This document shows positions 4,240-11,015 of a stretch of DNA of 11,024 nt, one piece after another (the stretch's first letter is position 1; the number at the start of each line of letters is the position of its first letter). The stretch comes from an uncultured Collinsella sp. (GTDB taxonomy: Bacteria > Actinomycetota > Coriobacteriia > Coriobacteriales > Coriobacteriaceae): positions 1 to 11,024 of the forward strand of contig CABSMN010000015.1 of NCBI GenBank assembly GCA_902478765.1, written 5' to 3'. The notes below the pieces were generated by a model, which worked only from the letters and a program-made list of their open reading frames with translations, ran no database searches and was not told where the DNA came from. A program made the position numbers and the translations under genes.

Positions 4240-6549
4240 ATGGCATTGACCCCCAACGAAGCATATGCGGCTAAGCAGCCGTTTGTGGACAAGGAGACGC
4301 TCGAGCATATCGTCGAGCAGTTCCCCACGCCATTTCATCTATATGACGAGGCGGGCATCCGCCGTAACATGCAAGAGGTGCGCGATGCCTTTGCATGGAA
4401 CCCGGGCTTTAAGGAATACTTTGCCGTCAAGGCCAATCCCAACCCGGCGCTCATCTCCATTCTCAACGAATACGGCTGCGGCTGCGATTGCTCGAGCTAT
4501 ACCGAGCTCATGATCGCCCGCTCGCTGGGCATTACGGGACACGACATCATGTTCTCGTCCAACGACACGCCGGCGGCGGACTTTGAGCTTGCCGACAAGC
4601 TGGGTGCCATCGTCAACTTTGACGACATCAGCCACATCGAGTTCTTTGAGCGCGTTGCGGGGCCCATCCCCAAGACGGTCAGTTGCCGCTTTAATCCGGG
4701 CGGCCTATTCCAACTCTCCAACGGCATCATGGATAACCCCGGCGACTCCAAATATGGCATGACCACCGAGCAGCTCTTCGAGGCCTTCCGTATGCTCAAG
4801 GCCAAGGGCGCCGAAAACTTTGGCATCCACGCATTCCTTGCCAGCAGCACCGTCACCAACGACTACTACCCCAAGCTCGCGCGCATCCTCTTTGAGCTTG
4901 CCGTGCGCCTGGAGCGCGAGACTAGCGCACACGTCGCCTTCATCAATCTGTCCGGCGGCGTCGGTATCCCCTATCTGCCCGAACAGCAGGCCAACGACAT
5001 TCACGCCATCGGCGAGGGGGTACACACGGCATACGACGAGATCCTGGTTCCTGCCGGCATGGGCGATGTGGCCATCTGCACCGAGATGGGCCGCTTTATG
5101 ATGGGCCCCTATGGGTGCCTGGTCACCAAGGCCATCCACGAGAAGCAGATCTACAAGGACTATATCGGTGTCGACGCAAGCGCCGTCGATCTGATTCGCC
5201 CTGCCATGTATGGCGCCTACCACCACATTACGGTGATGGGCCAGCCGGGTGGCGCCGACAAGACCGTAGCACCGGTCACAAACACGTACGACATTACGGG
5301 CAATCTGTGCGAGAACAACGATAAGTTCGCTATCGACCGCGAGCTGCCGCAGATCGACATGGGTGATGTACTCGTGATCCACGATACCGGCGCACATGGC
5401 TACTCCATGGGCTACAACTACAACGGCCGTCTGCGCTCCGCCGAGGTCCTGCTGCGCCCCGATGGCTCGGCCGACCTCATCCGACGCGCCGAACGCCCGG
5501 GCGATTATTTTGCCACGCTCGACGTGCTGCCGTGCGGCCGTGAGCTGCTGGCCAAGTCGCGCGCCGAAAGCGCCCGCCGTCGCGCCCAGGACGAGCGCCT
5601 GGCCGTCGCCGCCCAATGGAACAAACGCATCCAGATCGCGGAAGCGAAGGAGAAGAACATGGACATCCGCAATCTCGAGGGCTCAATCGTCGCCCTTGTC
5701 ACGCCGTTTAAAAAGGACGGCAGCGTCGACTTTGACGCGCTCGAGCGCCTTATCGATTTCCACCTGCAAAATGGCACCGATGCCATCCTCACCCTGGGCA
5801 CCACCGGCGAGAGCGCCACGATGACCGACGACGAGGACAACTCCGTTGTCGCCGCAGTGGTCAAGAAGGTTGCGGGCCGCGTCCCCGTTATTGCCGGCTC
5901 GGGCTCTAACTCCACGCAGACCATGCTCACCAAGTCGCTCACCTATCAGGGACTGGGCGCCGACGGCCTGCTGCTCATTACCCCCTACTACAACAAGTCT
6001 AACGAAGAGGGCATCTACCAGCACTTTAAGACCGTGGCCGACGCCGTGGACATCCCCTGCATCCTGTACAACATCCCCGGCCGCTGCGGCTGCGGCATCA
6101 GCGTGCACAACGTGGAGCGCCTGGCCGCGCACCCCAACATCATGGGCATTAAGGAAGCCTCGGGCAACGTCGCCTATGCCGCCAAGATCGCACACCTGCT
6201 GTCCGACGACTTCCGCATGTACTCGGGCGAGGACGCACTTACCGTACCGCTCATGAGCCTGGGCGCCTCGGGCACCATCAGCGTGTGGGCCGATGTTCAA
6301 CCGCAGCTCGTGCACGACATGTGCCGCGCCTATCTGGACGGCGACGTGGAGCACGCCCGCGATATCCAGATTGCCGGTCAGCCGCTCATTAACGCCCTCT
6401 TTAGCGAGGTCAACCCCATCCCCGTTAAGGAAGCGCTCGCTCAGATGGGTATGATCGAGGCAAACTACCGCATGCCACTGTGCCCCATGGCAGACGACAC
6501 GCGCGCTGCACTTACCGATGCTCTGAAGGGAGCTGGTCTGCTTGATTAA
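4240..6549 (+). CDS. lysA-dapA: fused diaminopimelate decarboxylase - dihydrodipicolinate synthase (LysA-DapA)
   Basis: One 769-codon frame with no internal stop. Residues 1-~430 are a PLP-dependent fold-III decarboxylase converting meso-DAP to lysine: K64 in YFAVKAN, SGGVGIPY (238-245), EMGRFMMGP, C357/E358 in NLCENND, and GYSMGYNYNGRLRS (387-400). It departs from the usual LysA pattern in having EMGR for EPGR and HAFLAS for the HxGS loop. Residues ~431-473 are a charged Arg/Ala/Glu-rich linker with the same GC-rich third positions as its flanks. Residues 474-769 are a complete DapA, which condenses pyruvate with aspartate semialdehyde (see the 5659 entry). The last and first steps of the pathway segment are thus on one chain. 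GAAGGAGAAG precedes M474, so DapA may also be made separately. Either this is a natural fusion or a stop codon was lost by mutation or assembly error. It is the first gene of the operon, under the lysine riboswitch. Confidence 0.85.
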   Translation: MALTPNEAYAAKQPFVDKETLEHIVEQFPTPFHLYDEAGIRRNMQEVRDAFAWNPGFKEYFAVKANPNPALISILNEYGCGCDCSSYTELMIARSLGITGHDIMFSSNDTPAADFELADKLGAIVNFDDISHIEFFERVAGPIPKTVSCRFNPGGLFQLSNGIMDNPGDSKYGMTTEQLFEAFRMLKAKGAENFGIHAFLASSTVTNDYYPKLARILFELAVRLERETSAHVAFINLSGGVGIPYLPEQQANDIHAIGEGVHTAYDEILVPAGMGDVAICTEMGRFMMGPYGCLVTKAIHEKQIYKDYIGVDASAVDLIRPAMYGAYHHITVMGQPGGADKTVAPVTNTYDITGNLCENNDKFAIDRELPQIDMGDVLVIHDTGAHGYSMGYNYNGRLRSAEVLLRPDGSADLIRRAERPGDYFATLDVLPCGRELLAKSRAESARRRAQDERLAVAAQWNKRIQIAEAKEKNMDIRNLEGSIVALVTPFKKDGSVDFDALERLIDFHLQNGTDAILTLGTTGESATMTDDEDNSVVAAVVKKVAGRVPVIAGSGSNSTQTMLTKSLTYQGLGADGLLLITPYYNKSNEEGIYQHFKTVADAVDIPCILYNIPGRCGCGISVHNVERLAAHPNIMGIKEASGNVAYAAKIAHLLSDDFRMYSGEDALTVPLMSLGASGTISVWADVQPQLVHDMCRAYLDGDVEHARDIQIAGQPLINALFSEVNPIPVKEALAQMGMIEANYRMPLCPMADDTRAALTDALKGAGLLD
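5659..6549 (+). CDS. dapA: DapA portion: 4-hydroxy-tetrahydrodipicolinate synthase, with a possible independent start
   Basis: From the internal ATG (codon 474 of the fused frame) the product is 296 aa, the standard DapA length, beginning MDIRNLEGSIVALVTPF. The TIM-barrel active site is intact, in DapA numbering: T48/T49 in LGTTGES, Y110/Y111 in ITPYYNK, Y137 in YNIPGR with R142, and Schiff-base K165 in IMGIKEAS. SGEDAL, GASGTISV and NPIPVKEAL are also family hallmarks. GAAGGAGAAG (about 5647-5656) is SD-like but only a few nt from the ATG, so separate initiation is possible but not certain. The enzyme condenses pyruvate and aspartate semialdehyde in the cytoplasm. Its end overlaps the dapB start by 8 bp. 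Confidence 0.8.
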   Translation: MDIRNLEGSIVALVTPFKKDGSVDFDALERLIDFHLQNGTDAILTLGTTGESATMTDDEDNSVVAAVVKKVAGRVPVIAGSGSNSTQTMLTKSLTYQGLGADGLLLITPYYNKSNEEGIYQHFKTVADAVDIPCILYNIPGRCGCGISVHNVERLAAHPNIMGIKEASGNVAYAAKIAHLLSDDFRMYSGEDALTVPLMSLGASGTISVWADVQPQLVHDMCRAYLDGDVEHARDIQIAGQPLINALFSEVNPIPVKEALAQMGMIEANYRMPLCPMADDTRAALTDALKGAGLLD

Positions 6550-7282
6550 GACCGTCATTATGGGAACGGGCCGTATGGGCTCGCTCATCCGCACCACCGC
6601 CGAGGGCGTTGTCGACGCCGCCGGTCAGCCCGTTTTTGATATCGTCGCCCAGATCGGTTTTGATCTGTCCGAGCTCGAGAGCGCCCCGGCAGCCGACGTC
6701 ATCATCGACTTCTCGAACGTCGTGACCTTCGATGCCGTCGTCGCCTATGTCGAGCGTACAGGCGCGGCGTTGGTCTCGGGCACTACAGGCTACACCCCCG
6801 AGCAGATGGATCGCCTGCGCGAGCTGGGTCAGAACGCCCGCGTCATGCACTCTGGCAATTACTCCATCGGTATCGCAGCCCTGCGTCATCTGGTAGCACA
6901 GGCCACACGCGAGCTGCCCGGCTTTGACTGCGAAATCGTCGAGACGCACCATAACCAAAAGGTCGACGCCCCCAGCGGCACTGCCAAGTTACTGCTCGAT
7001 GCCGTCGTCGAAACCGAGCCCGAGGCAGGCTACCACCCCGTCTACGGACGCGAGGGCATGTGCGGCGCGCGCGACCCCAAGGAAATCGGTATGCACTCGC
7101 TGCGCGGCGGCACCGTCGCCGGCGTGCACGAGGTGAGCTTCTTTGGCCAGGACGAGGAGGTCACGCTCACGCATCGCGCCACGAGCCGTCAGATCTTCGT
7201 CAACGGCGCCCTGGCAGCCGCGCAGAAGCTCGTCACCCGCGAGCACGGCTTCTATACGTTCGACCAGGTCATGTTTGCCTAA
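6542..7282 (+). CDS. dapB: 4-hydroxy-tetrahydrodipicolinate reductase
   Basis: This encodes a 246-aa protein, typical for DapB. The N-terminal Rossmann motif MGTGRMG (7-13) binds NAD(P)H. GTTGYT (80-85) and NYSIGI (106-111) follow. The catalytic block ETHHNQKVDAPSGTAK (134-149) carries H136/H137, K140 and the substrate-binding SGT. GMHSLRGGTVAGVHEV (183-198) is the conserved C-terminal signature. It reduces the DapA product to tetrahydrodipicolinate. The start is a TTG at 6542: the first ATG in frame (6560) would cut off the first strand of the Rossmann fold, and GAAGGGAG (6525-6532) is placed 9 nt before the TTG. TTGATTAA (6542-6549) overlaps the end of dapA, so translation is coupled. dapH follows 39 nt after the stop. 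Confidence 0.95.
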   Translation: MIKTVIMGTGRMGSLIRTTAEGVVDAAGQPVFDIVAQIGFDLSELESAPAADVIIDFSNVVTFDAVVAYVERTGAALVSGTTGYTPEQMDRLRELGQNARVMHSGNYSIGIAALRHLVAQATRELPGFDCEIVETHHNQKVDAPSGTAKLLLDAVVETEPEAGYHPVYGREGMCGARDPKEIGMHSLRGGTVAGVHEVSFFGQDEEVTLTHRATSRQIFVNGALAAAQKLVTREHGFYTFDQVMFA

Positions 7283-7321
7283 CCAGGTATCAACCGGATC
7301 CACCCAAAGGAGAGACAGCAA

Positions 7322-8041
7322 ATGAGCAATGCAGCCGAGATGGATGCACAGGAGATTATCAACTACATCGCCACCGCGCCCAAGAAAACGCCCGTCAAGC
7401 TGTACGTGCGCGAGAAGCCCGGCATGAAGGTTGCCTGGGGCGACGCACATGTCTACGGCGGCCGTCGTGGCAAGACCGTCTTTGGCGACTGGGATGAGCT
7501 CAAGGCCATCCTCGATGCCAATGCCGACTCCATCGACTACTACGACGTCGAGAATGACTGCCGCAACTCCGCCGTCCCTATGCTCGACCTTAAGGGCATC
7601 AATGCCCGCATCGAGCCGGGCGCGATCATCCGCGACCGCGTCGAGATCGGCGACCGTGCCGTCATCATGATGGGCGCCATCATCAATATCGGCTCCGTCA
7701 TCGGTGAGGGCTCCATGATCGACATGGGCGCCGTGCTGGGCGGCCGCGCCACCGTGGGCAAGAACTGCCACATCGGCGCTGGAACCGTGTTGGCAGGCGT
7801 CGTTGAACCCGCAAGCGCCACGCCCGTCATCATCGAGGACGATGTCATGATCGGCGCCAACGCCGTGGTCCTGGAAGGCGTGCGCGTAGGCAAGGGCGCT
7901 GTCGTTGCCGCCGGCGCCGTGTGCGTCGAGGACGTCCCCGCCGGTTCCGTCGTGGCCGGTGTCCCCGCCCGCGTCATCAAGATGCGCGACGAGAAGACCG
8001 ACAGCAAGACCGGTCTCGAGGAAGGCCTGCGCCAGCTTTAA
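7322..8041 (+). CDS. dapH: tetrahydrodipicolinate N-acetyltransferase
   Basis: This encodes a 239-aa protein. The N-terminal domain contains [20 protein letters not shown] and [11 protein letters not shown]. From ~residue 76 it has the DapH signature [21 protein letters not shown] left-handed beta-helix of hexapeptide repeats follows (~97-215), including [38 protein letters not shown] and [10 protein letters not shown]. DapH acetylates tetrahydrodipicolinate with acetyl-CoA. This marks the acetylase branch of DAP synthesis, which feeds peptidoglycan and lysine. The length and [17 protein letters not shown] favour DapH over the succinyltransferase DapD. AAAGGAGAG (7306-7314) is 7 nt before the ATG. 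It is the last gene of the operon and a terminator follows 6 nt after its stop. The branch also needs an acetyl-DAP aminotransferase, a deacetylase and DapF. Only a candidate deacetylase (2674-3861) is nearby. Confidence 0.95.
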   Translation: MSNAAEMDAQEIINYIATAPKKTPVKLYVREKPGMKVAWGDAHVYGGRRGKTVFGDWDELKAILDANADSIDYYDVENDCRNSAVPMLDLKGINARIEPGAIIRDRVEIGDRAVIMMGAIINIGSVIGEGSMIDMGAVLGGRATVGKNCHIGAGTVLAGVVEPASATPVIIEDDVMIGANAVVLEGVRVGKGAVVAAGAVCVEDVPAGSVVAGVPARVIKMRDEKTDSKTGLEEGLRQL

Positions 8042-8047
8042 TAGTTA

Positions 8048-8071
8048 CGCGGTTTTGACAAACCGCGTTTT
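8048..8071 (+). terminator. intrinsic terminator of the lysA-dapA-dapB-dapH operon
   Basis: CGCGGTTT (8048-8055), loop TGAC, AAACCGCG (8060-8067), then TTTT. A perfect 8-bp stem beginning 6 nt after the dapH stop. Confidence 0.85.
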
Positions 8072-8110
8072 CGCTGACTTATGCTCAACCTGCAGCGCAG
8101 TTCAATCCCA

Positions 8111-8153
8111 AGCAAAAAAGGCCGAAGCACCATCGGAGCTTCGGCCTTTGCTT
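8111..8153. terminator. bidirectional terminator between convergent dapH and ndpA
   Basis: AAGGCCGAAGC (8118-8128) and GCTTCGGCCTT (8138-8148) form a perfect 11-bp stem with a 9-nt loop. A-rich sequence lies on the left (GCAAAAAA) and T-rich on the right (TTTGCTTTTT), so it can serve both strands. It ends 22 bp beyond the ndpA stop at 8175 and backs up the dapH terminator. Confidence 0.85.
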
Positions 8154-8174
8154 TTTGCAGCGTCCAAGCGCAGT

Positions 8175-9179
8175 TTATCGATTCTCGATGCTGCCGATGT
8201 TTTTGAGCTCGATGGAGATGAGGCCGTTGGGCTCATTGACGAACTCGATGTACTCGGAGTTCGAACCCATCTCGGCCGGGAAGCTGATTTCGATACCCGT
8301 GTCGGTACGGATCTTGTGGTTGCGCACGGCCGCACGCTCGACCTGCTTGCGCTCCACGGGAACGCGCTCGGGAACCTTCTCCTCGGTCAGTGCTGCGCGC
8401 ACGCTTTCCTTGATGACCGGCTCGTCCTCAAAGACCTCATCGACGATATCCCAAGGCGGCAGCTCCTCGTCATCCTCGACCTTCTCGGCAACGGCAGCCT
8501 TAACCTTAGCGAGCGCTACGGCCGTATTGGCACCGTGCTCCTCGGCGACTTCCTCGACCACACGCGTAACGGTGTCGATGACCTCCTTGCCCGACACGCC
8601 CGTATCGCACTGCAGCAGACCGTCGGGAATGAGCATACGGTCCTCGCCGGCAATCTTGCGTTTCTTATCCACATAGCCGATCTCCATGGTGCTCGCGCGC
8701 ACGATGGCATAGCTCGGCACCTTTTGCGAAGGGTTCGGCAGAATGGCGTAGTGACGCGCGATGTCGTTGCGTACCTCGCCCTCCTCGCGGCCCACCTCGT
8801 GCATAAAGGCCTGTTTGGAGCCCAGCAGCATCACGGCAAACCAGCGGGCATCCTCGTCGTCGTCAAAGTCGGCCACGAGCACATCGGTGGACTCGGCTTT
8901 TTCGGCCTTGGTAAGCTCGGAGGAAATGAACTCCGCAATCTGCTGCGACAGGTCTACGAACTCGCGCTCGCCAAAGAAATAGCCCTTGAGCTCGCCGCCA
9001 AACGCAGAGTTCTCGGCAAACGTGGCGCGCTTATTGTCGGCCGAGGTTCGTGCGCGGCGCAGATGCGTGGTCACAAAGTTGCGCACGGTACGGCTCTCGA
9101 TATCGAGCTCGCGCTGGCTCATGACGTTGACGGCAGAGTCAAAGTCCAGGATATGCAGAATCGCGTGATTGATTTTCAT
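8175..9179 (-). CDS. ndpA: nucleoid-associated protein, NdpA/YejK family
   Basis: This encodes a 334-aa protein, very close to the ~335 aa of E. coli YejK. It begins MKINHAILHILDFDS, the usual start of the family, and contains DVLVADFDDDEDARWFAVML, then HYAILPNPSQKVPSYAIV. Further along are LIPDGLLQCDTGVSGKEVID, and near the end IEISFPAEMGSNSEYIEFVN. A long acidic helical section fills ~200-265. YejK-type proteins associate with the nucleoid and bind DNA; a precise role is not established, and some relatives are found near mobile or defence genes. The ATG at 9179 is chosen because GGAA lies 8 nt upstream. The in-frame ATG at 9188 has no room for an SD. It appears to be a single-gene unit with its own promoter and terminator. 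Confidence 0.88.
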   Translation of the reverse strand: MKINHAILHILDFDSAVNVMSQRELDIESRTVRNFVTTHLRRARTSADNKRATFAENSAFGGELKGYFFGEREFVDLSQQIAEFISSELTKAEKAESTDVLVADFDDDEDARWFAVMLLGSKQAFMHEVGREEGEVRNDIARHYAILPNPSQKVPSYAIVRASTMEIGYVDKKRKIAGEDRMLIPDGLLQCDTGVSGKEVIDTVTRVVEEVAEEHGANTAVALAKVKAAVAEKVEDDEELPPWDIVDEVFEDEPVIKESVRAALTEEKVPERVPVERKQVERAAVRNHKIRTDTGIEISFPAEMGSNSEYIEFVNEPNGLISIELKNIGSIENR

Positions 9180-9217
9180 ATACGGCATTCCGTTCTAGAT
9201 CGATTTAAGCACGAACC

Positions 9218-9223
9218 AGTATA
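9218..9223 (-). promoter_or_regulatory. candidate -10 box of ndpA
   Basis: Minus-strand TATACT gives a predicted start near 9211 and a ~30-nt leader. No convincing -35 is seen 17 bp upstream. Confidence 0.4.
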
Positions 9224-9254
9224 GCGGTCGAGCCTGCCCCAGGCGCATCGAAGC

Positions 9255-9287
9255 TTGGTGCATCGGGGACAGGTTGCTTTGCGCCAA
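9255..9287 (-). repeat. hairpin repeat, copy 1 (3' side of the DUF2974 gene)
   Basis: Plus strand: TTGGTGC at 9255-9261 and GCGCCAA at 9281-9287 form near-perfect terminal inverted repeats around ATCGGGGACAGGTTGCTTT. It starts 3 nt past the stop of the DUF2974 gene. Over the 31 aligned bases it matches copy 2 (10469-10499) except at 4 positions, in the same orientation. Confidence 0.75.
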
Positions 9288-9290
9288 TGG

Positions 9291-10451
9291 CTAGCGCAGG
9301 AGCTCGGACTGCCAAGCCTCGAGCTGTTCTGCCAAACTCTTGCCGGCAGCGGGCATGTCGACCTGGGGTCGTTTGGGCAGCAGTGCGCATTTAAGAATTG
9401 CCACGATGGTCTGCGAGACAAAGCGTCGCGTATCCTCGTCAAAGCCTTGCGCAGTCTGGAGCATCACGGGCAGGCTCTCGCGCAGATTCCCAGCAATATC
9501 CGCAAACCGCTCAGCACCCGTAGCCTCAAACACGGAGAACAACGCATCTACAAAACGCTCGCGCTCGCTAGGTGACACTGCAAGCAGCATCTCGCGAATG
9601 GAGTCATCAACGTATCGAGCACCGGCGGACAGGCGCTCACAGTACGCGAAGTCGCGACCATCAACCACCCAGCTAAAGGGATTATGCTGCAGCAGGCTGA
9701 ACTCGGTGCTCTCAACGATGGCATAGTCCTCCTGCGTCTCGAACATCATGCCAAAGATCGACGACCGAGGTAGCGTCTTGTCGATTCGACCGGAAAGATC
9801 GGCAAAGGCGTTGCCGTTCAGAAACTCCTCGACGAAGCCCGGACCATCATGGGAATACACCCGTTCGATTCGCTCACGGGCAACATCGGAGCACATCGCC
9901 GCACCGTACACCGCAAGGTTTCCACCCTTGGAATGACCTCCGCACAAAAGCGGCCCGCCAATCGCATCCGCCGCCTCGTCCACATAGCGCGCCGCAGATT
10001 CCTGGGAGGGCACGGGACACCGGAACGCCATGTTGAAGTCCTCTTTCCAGCCCACAATCGTGCTGTCGGTCCCCCGGAAGGAAAGGTAGCTAAACCCCGC
10101 CGGAAACCGGAACGCCATGGCTGCAAACTGCTCTGTCGCCACCACATCGCTCACGGCACGATAGCCGCAAACGTGCACGCCACGGTAGCGAGGGCTTGCT
10201 GCCACGGCCTCCAACAAGGCCCTGCTCCCCTCTGGATCCCACAGGTCGCCAATCATGTCCTGGTAGCACTCGGCACGAAGCAGCTCGCGTACGTCTAGGC
10301 CCTGCCAGTTCGTCAGCTCCGCCATAACACCCGGCAAACGCAAATAGGACAACCACGCAAAGACCAGGCTATCCACCGCGCAGAACGGCCGTTCCTCAAA
10401 CGGGTCAAACGCCGTCTGGGCATAGGTCAAAAAATTAGGCGAATCCGACAT
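9291..10451 (-). CDS. DUF2974 (Mbeg1-like) alpha/beta-hydrolase
   Basis: This encodes a 386-aa cytoplasmic protein with no signal peptide or membrane segment. FCAVDSLVFAWLSYLRLP (23-40) and LSFRGTDSTIVGWKEDFNMA (123-142) are characteristic of DUF2974. A nucleophile elbow GGHSKGGNLAVYGAA follows with S174. YSHDGPGF offers D202 and LQHNPFSW offers H256, so a Ser-Asp-His triad is plausible. The fold is lipase/esterase-like; the substrate is unknown. The C-terminal ~120 residues are helical without a recognised motif. GGGAGG sits only ~3 nt before the ATG at 10451, an unusually tight spacing. The gene is bracketed by two copies of the same ~31-bp hairpin repeat, one 18 nt before the start codon and one 3 nt after the stop, which raises the possibility that it travelled as a unit. 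Confidence 0.85.
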   Translation of the reverse strand: MSDSPNFLTYAQTAFDPFEERPFCAVDSLVFAWLSYLRLPGVMAELTNWQGLDVRELLRAECYQDMIGDLWDPEGSRALLEAVAASPRYRGVHVCGYRAVSDVVATEQFAAMAFRFPAGFSYLSFRGTDSTIVGWKEDFNMAFRCPVPSQESAARYVDEAADAIGGPLLCGGHSKGGNLAVYGAAMCSDVARERIERVYSHDGPGFVEEFLNGNAFADLSGRIDKTLPRSSIFGMMFETQEDYAIVESTEFSLLQHNPFSWVVDGRDFAYCERLSAGARYVDDSIREMLLAVSPSERERFVDALFSVFEATGAERFADIAGNLRESLPVMLQTAQGFDEDTRRFVSQTIVAILKCALLPKRPQVDMPAAGKSLAEQLEAWQSELLR

Positions 10452-10468
10452 GGCCCTCCCATCAACTA

Positions 10469-10499
10469 TGGTGCATTGGGGTCAGGTTACTTTGCACCA
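10469..10499 (-). repeat. hairpin repeat, copy 2 (5' side of the DUF2974 gene)
   Basis: TGGTGC (10469-10474) and GCACCA (10494-10499) are perfect inverted ends around ATTGGGGTCAGGTTACTTT. It matches copy 1 at 27 of 31 positions. It lies between the lactate dehydrogenase terminator and the start of the DUF2974 gene, in the latter's leader or promoter region. Confidence 0.75.
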
Positions 10500-10534
10500 A
10501 AAAGGCGCCCGGGCCGTGTGGGCTCGGACGCCTT
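10496..10534 (-). terminator. intrinsic terminator of the lactate dehydrogenase gene
   Basis: On the minus strand AAGGCGTCCGAGCC, a short loop, then GGCCCGGGCGCC form a GC-rich stem with one mismatch and one wobble, followed by TTTTT. It lies ~30 nt after the stop at 10566 and runs directly into repeat copy 2. Confidence 0.8.
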
Positions 10535-10565
10535 CATTGTAGCTTTTCGCTCTAGCGAGCTTGAT

Positions 10566-11015
10566 TTAGCAGGAGAAGTCGACGCTGTCGATGATGTCCT
10601 TGAGGGCCTTGGCGGAGGCGGTAAGCTCATGCTGCTCGTCATCGTTCAGCGGCACGGGGACGCGGCAGACAACGCCGTCGCGGCCAACGACGGTCGGCAT
10701 GGAGATGGCAAGATCGGACAGGCCGTACTCGCCCACCATGAGCGAGGAAACGGGCAGAACGGTCTGCTCGTCACGCATGACGGCAGTGCAGATGCGCTTG
10801 ACGGCCATGGCGACGCCATAGTAGGTGGCGTGCTTCTTCTCGATGATGGTGTAGGCGGAGTTCTTGACGTCCTCGGCGATGCGCTTCTCGGCAGCCTCAT
10901 GCTCCAGATGACCGTGAAGCTCGCAGAAGGTGTTCAGCGGAACGCCGGCAACCTGAGCGCTGGACCAAGCGACAAACTCGGAATCGCCGTGCTCACCCAT
11001 GACATAGGCCTGGAC
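10566..11015 (-). CDS. ldh: L-lactate dehydrogenase, C-terminal half (5' end lost at the contig edge)
   Basis: 149 residues remain of an expected ~310-320. The visible start reads VQAYVMGEHGDSEFVAWS, where GEHGDSE carries the catalytic histidine of the LDH/MDH family. AYTIIEKKHATYYGVAMAVK and VLPVSSLMVGEYGLSDLAIS follow, then VPLNDDEQHELTASAKALK near the end. GEHGDSE and the AYTIIEKKxATYYG helix fit L-lactate dehydrogenase better than malate dehydrogenase. The enzyme reduces pyruvate to lactate with NADH in fermentation. The NAD-binding half and the substrate-discriminating loop are missing, so specificity is inferred. The frame appears to continue three codons to the contig edge, but bases 11016-11024 are adapter and should be excluded. 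It ends in its own terminator. Confidence 0.85.
   Translation of the reverse strand, partial: VQAYVMGEHGDSEFVAWSSAQVAGVPLNTFCELHGHLEHEAAEKRIAEDVKNSAYTIIEKKHATYYGVAMAVKRICTAVMRDEQTVLPVSSLMVGEYGLSDLAISMPTVVGRDGVVCRVPVPLNDDEQHELTASAKALKDIIDSVDFSC

Noticed and set aside
4705..6597. Two ~300-codon minus-strand open frames opposite lysA-dapA
   Set aside because: Both are antisense shadows of motif-confirmed enzymes, rich in Val/Ala/Gly/His with no recognisable family.
6989..7771. 260-codon minus-strand frame opposite dapB/dapH
   Set aside because: Low-complexity Asp/Gly/Ala/His repeats are the mirror of the hexapeptide repeats of DapH.
7905..9224. Long plus-strand open frame (439 codons) across the dapH end and the ndpA region
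   Set aside because: It runs through two terminators and lies antisense to ndpA, which has clear family motifs. It reflects high-GC codon bias only.
10547..10558. TCGCT-CT-AGCGA inverted repeat after the lactate dehydrogenase stop
   Set aside because: The 2-nt loop is too tight for a hairpin with full arms, and the stronger GC-rich terminator lies just beyond it.
48..11015. Search for tRNA, rRNA, CRISPR arrays, IS elements or phage genes
   Set aside because: No cloverleaf, no regularly spaced repeats, no transposase, integrase or phage-like protein was seen. The only interspersed repeat is the 31-bp pair.
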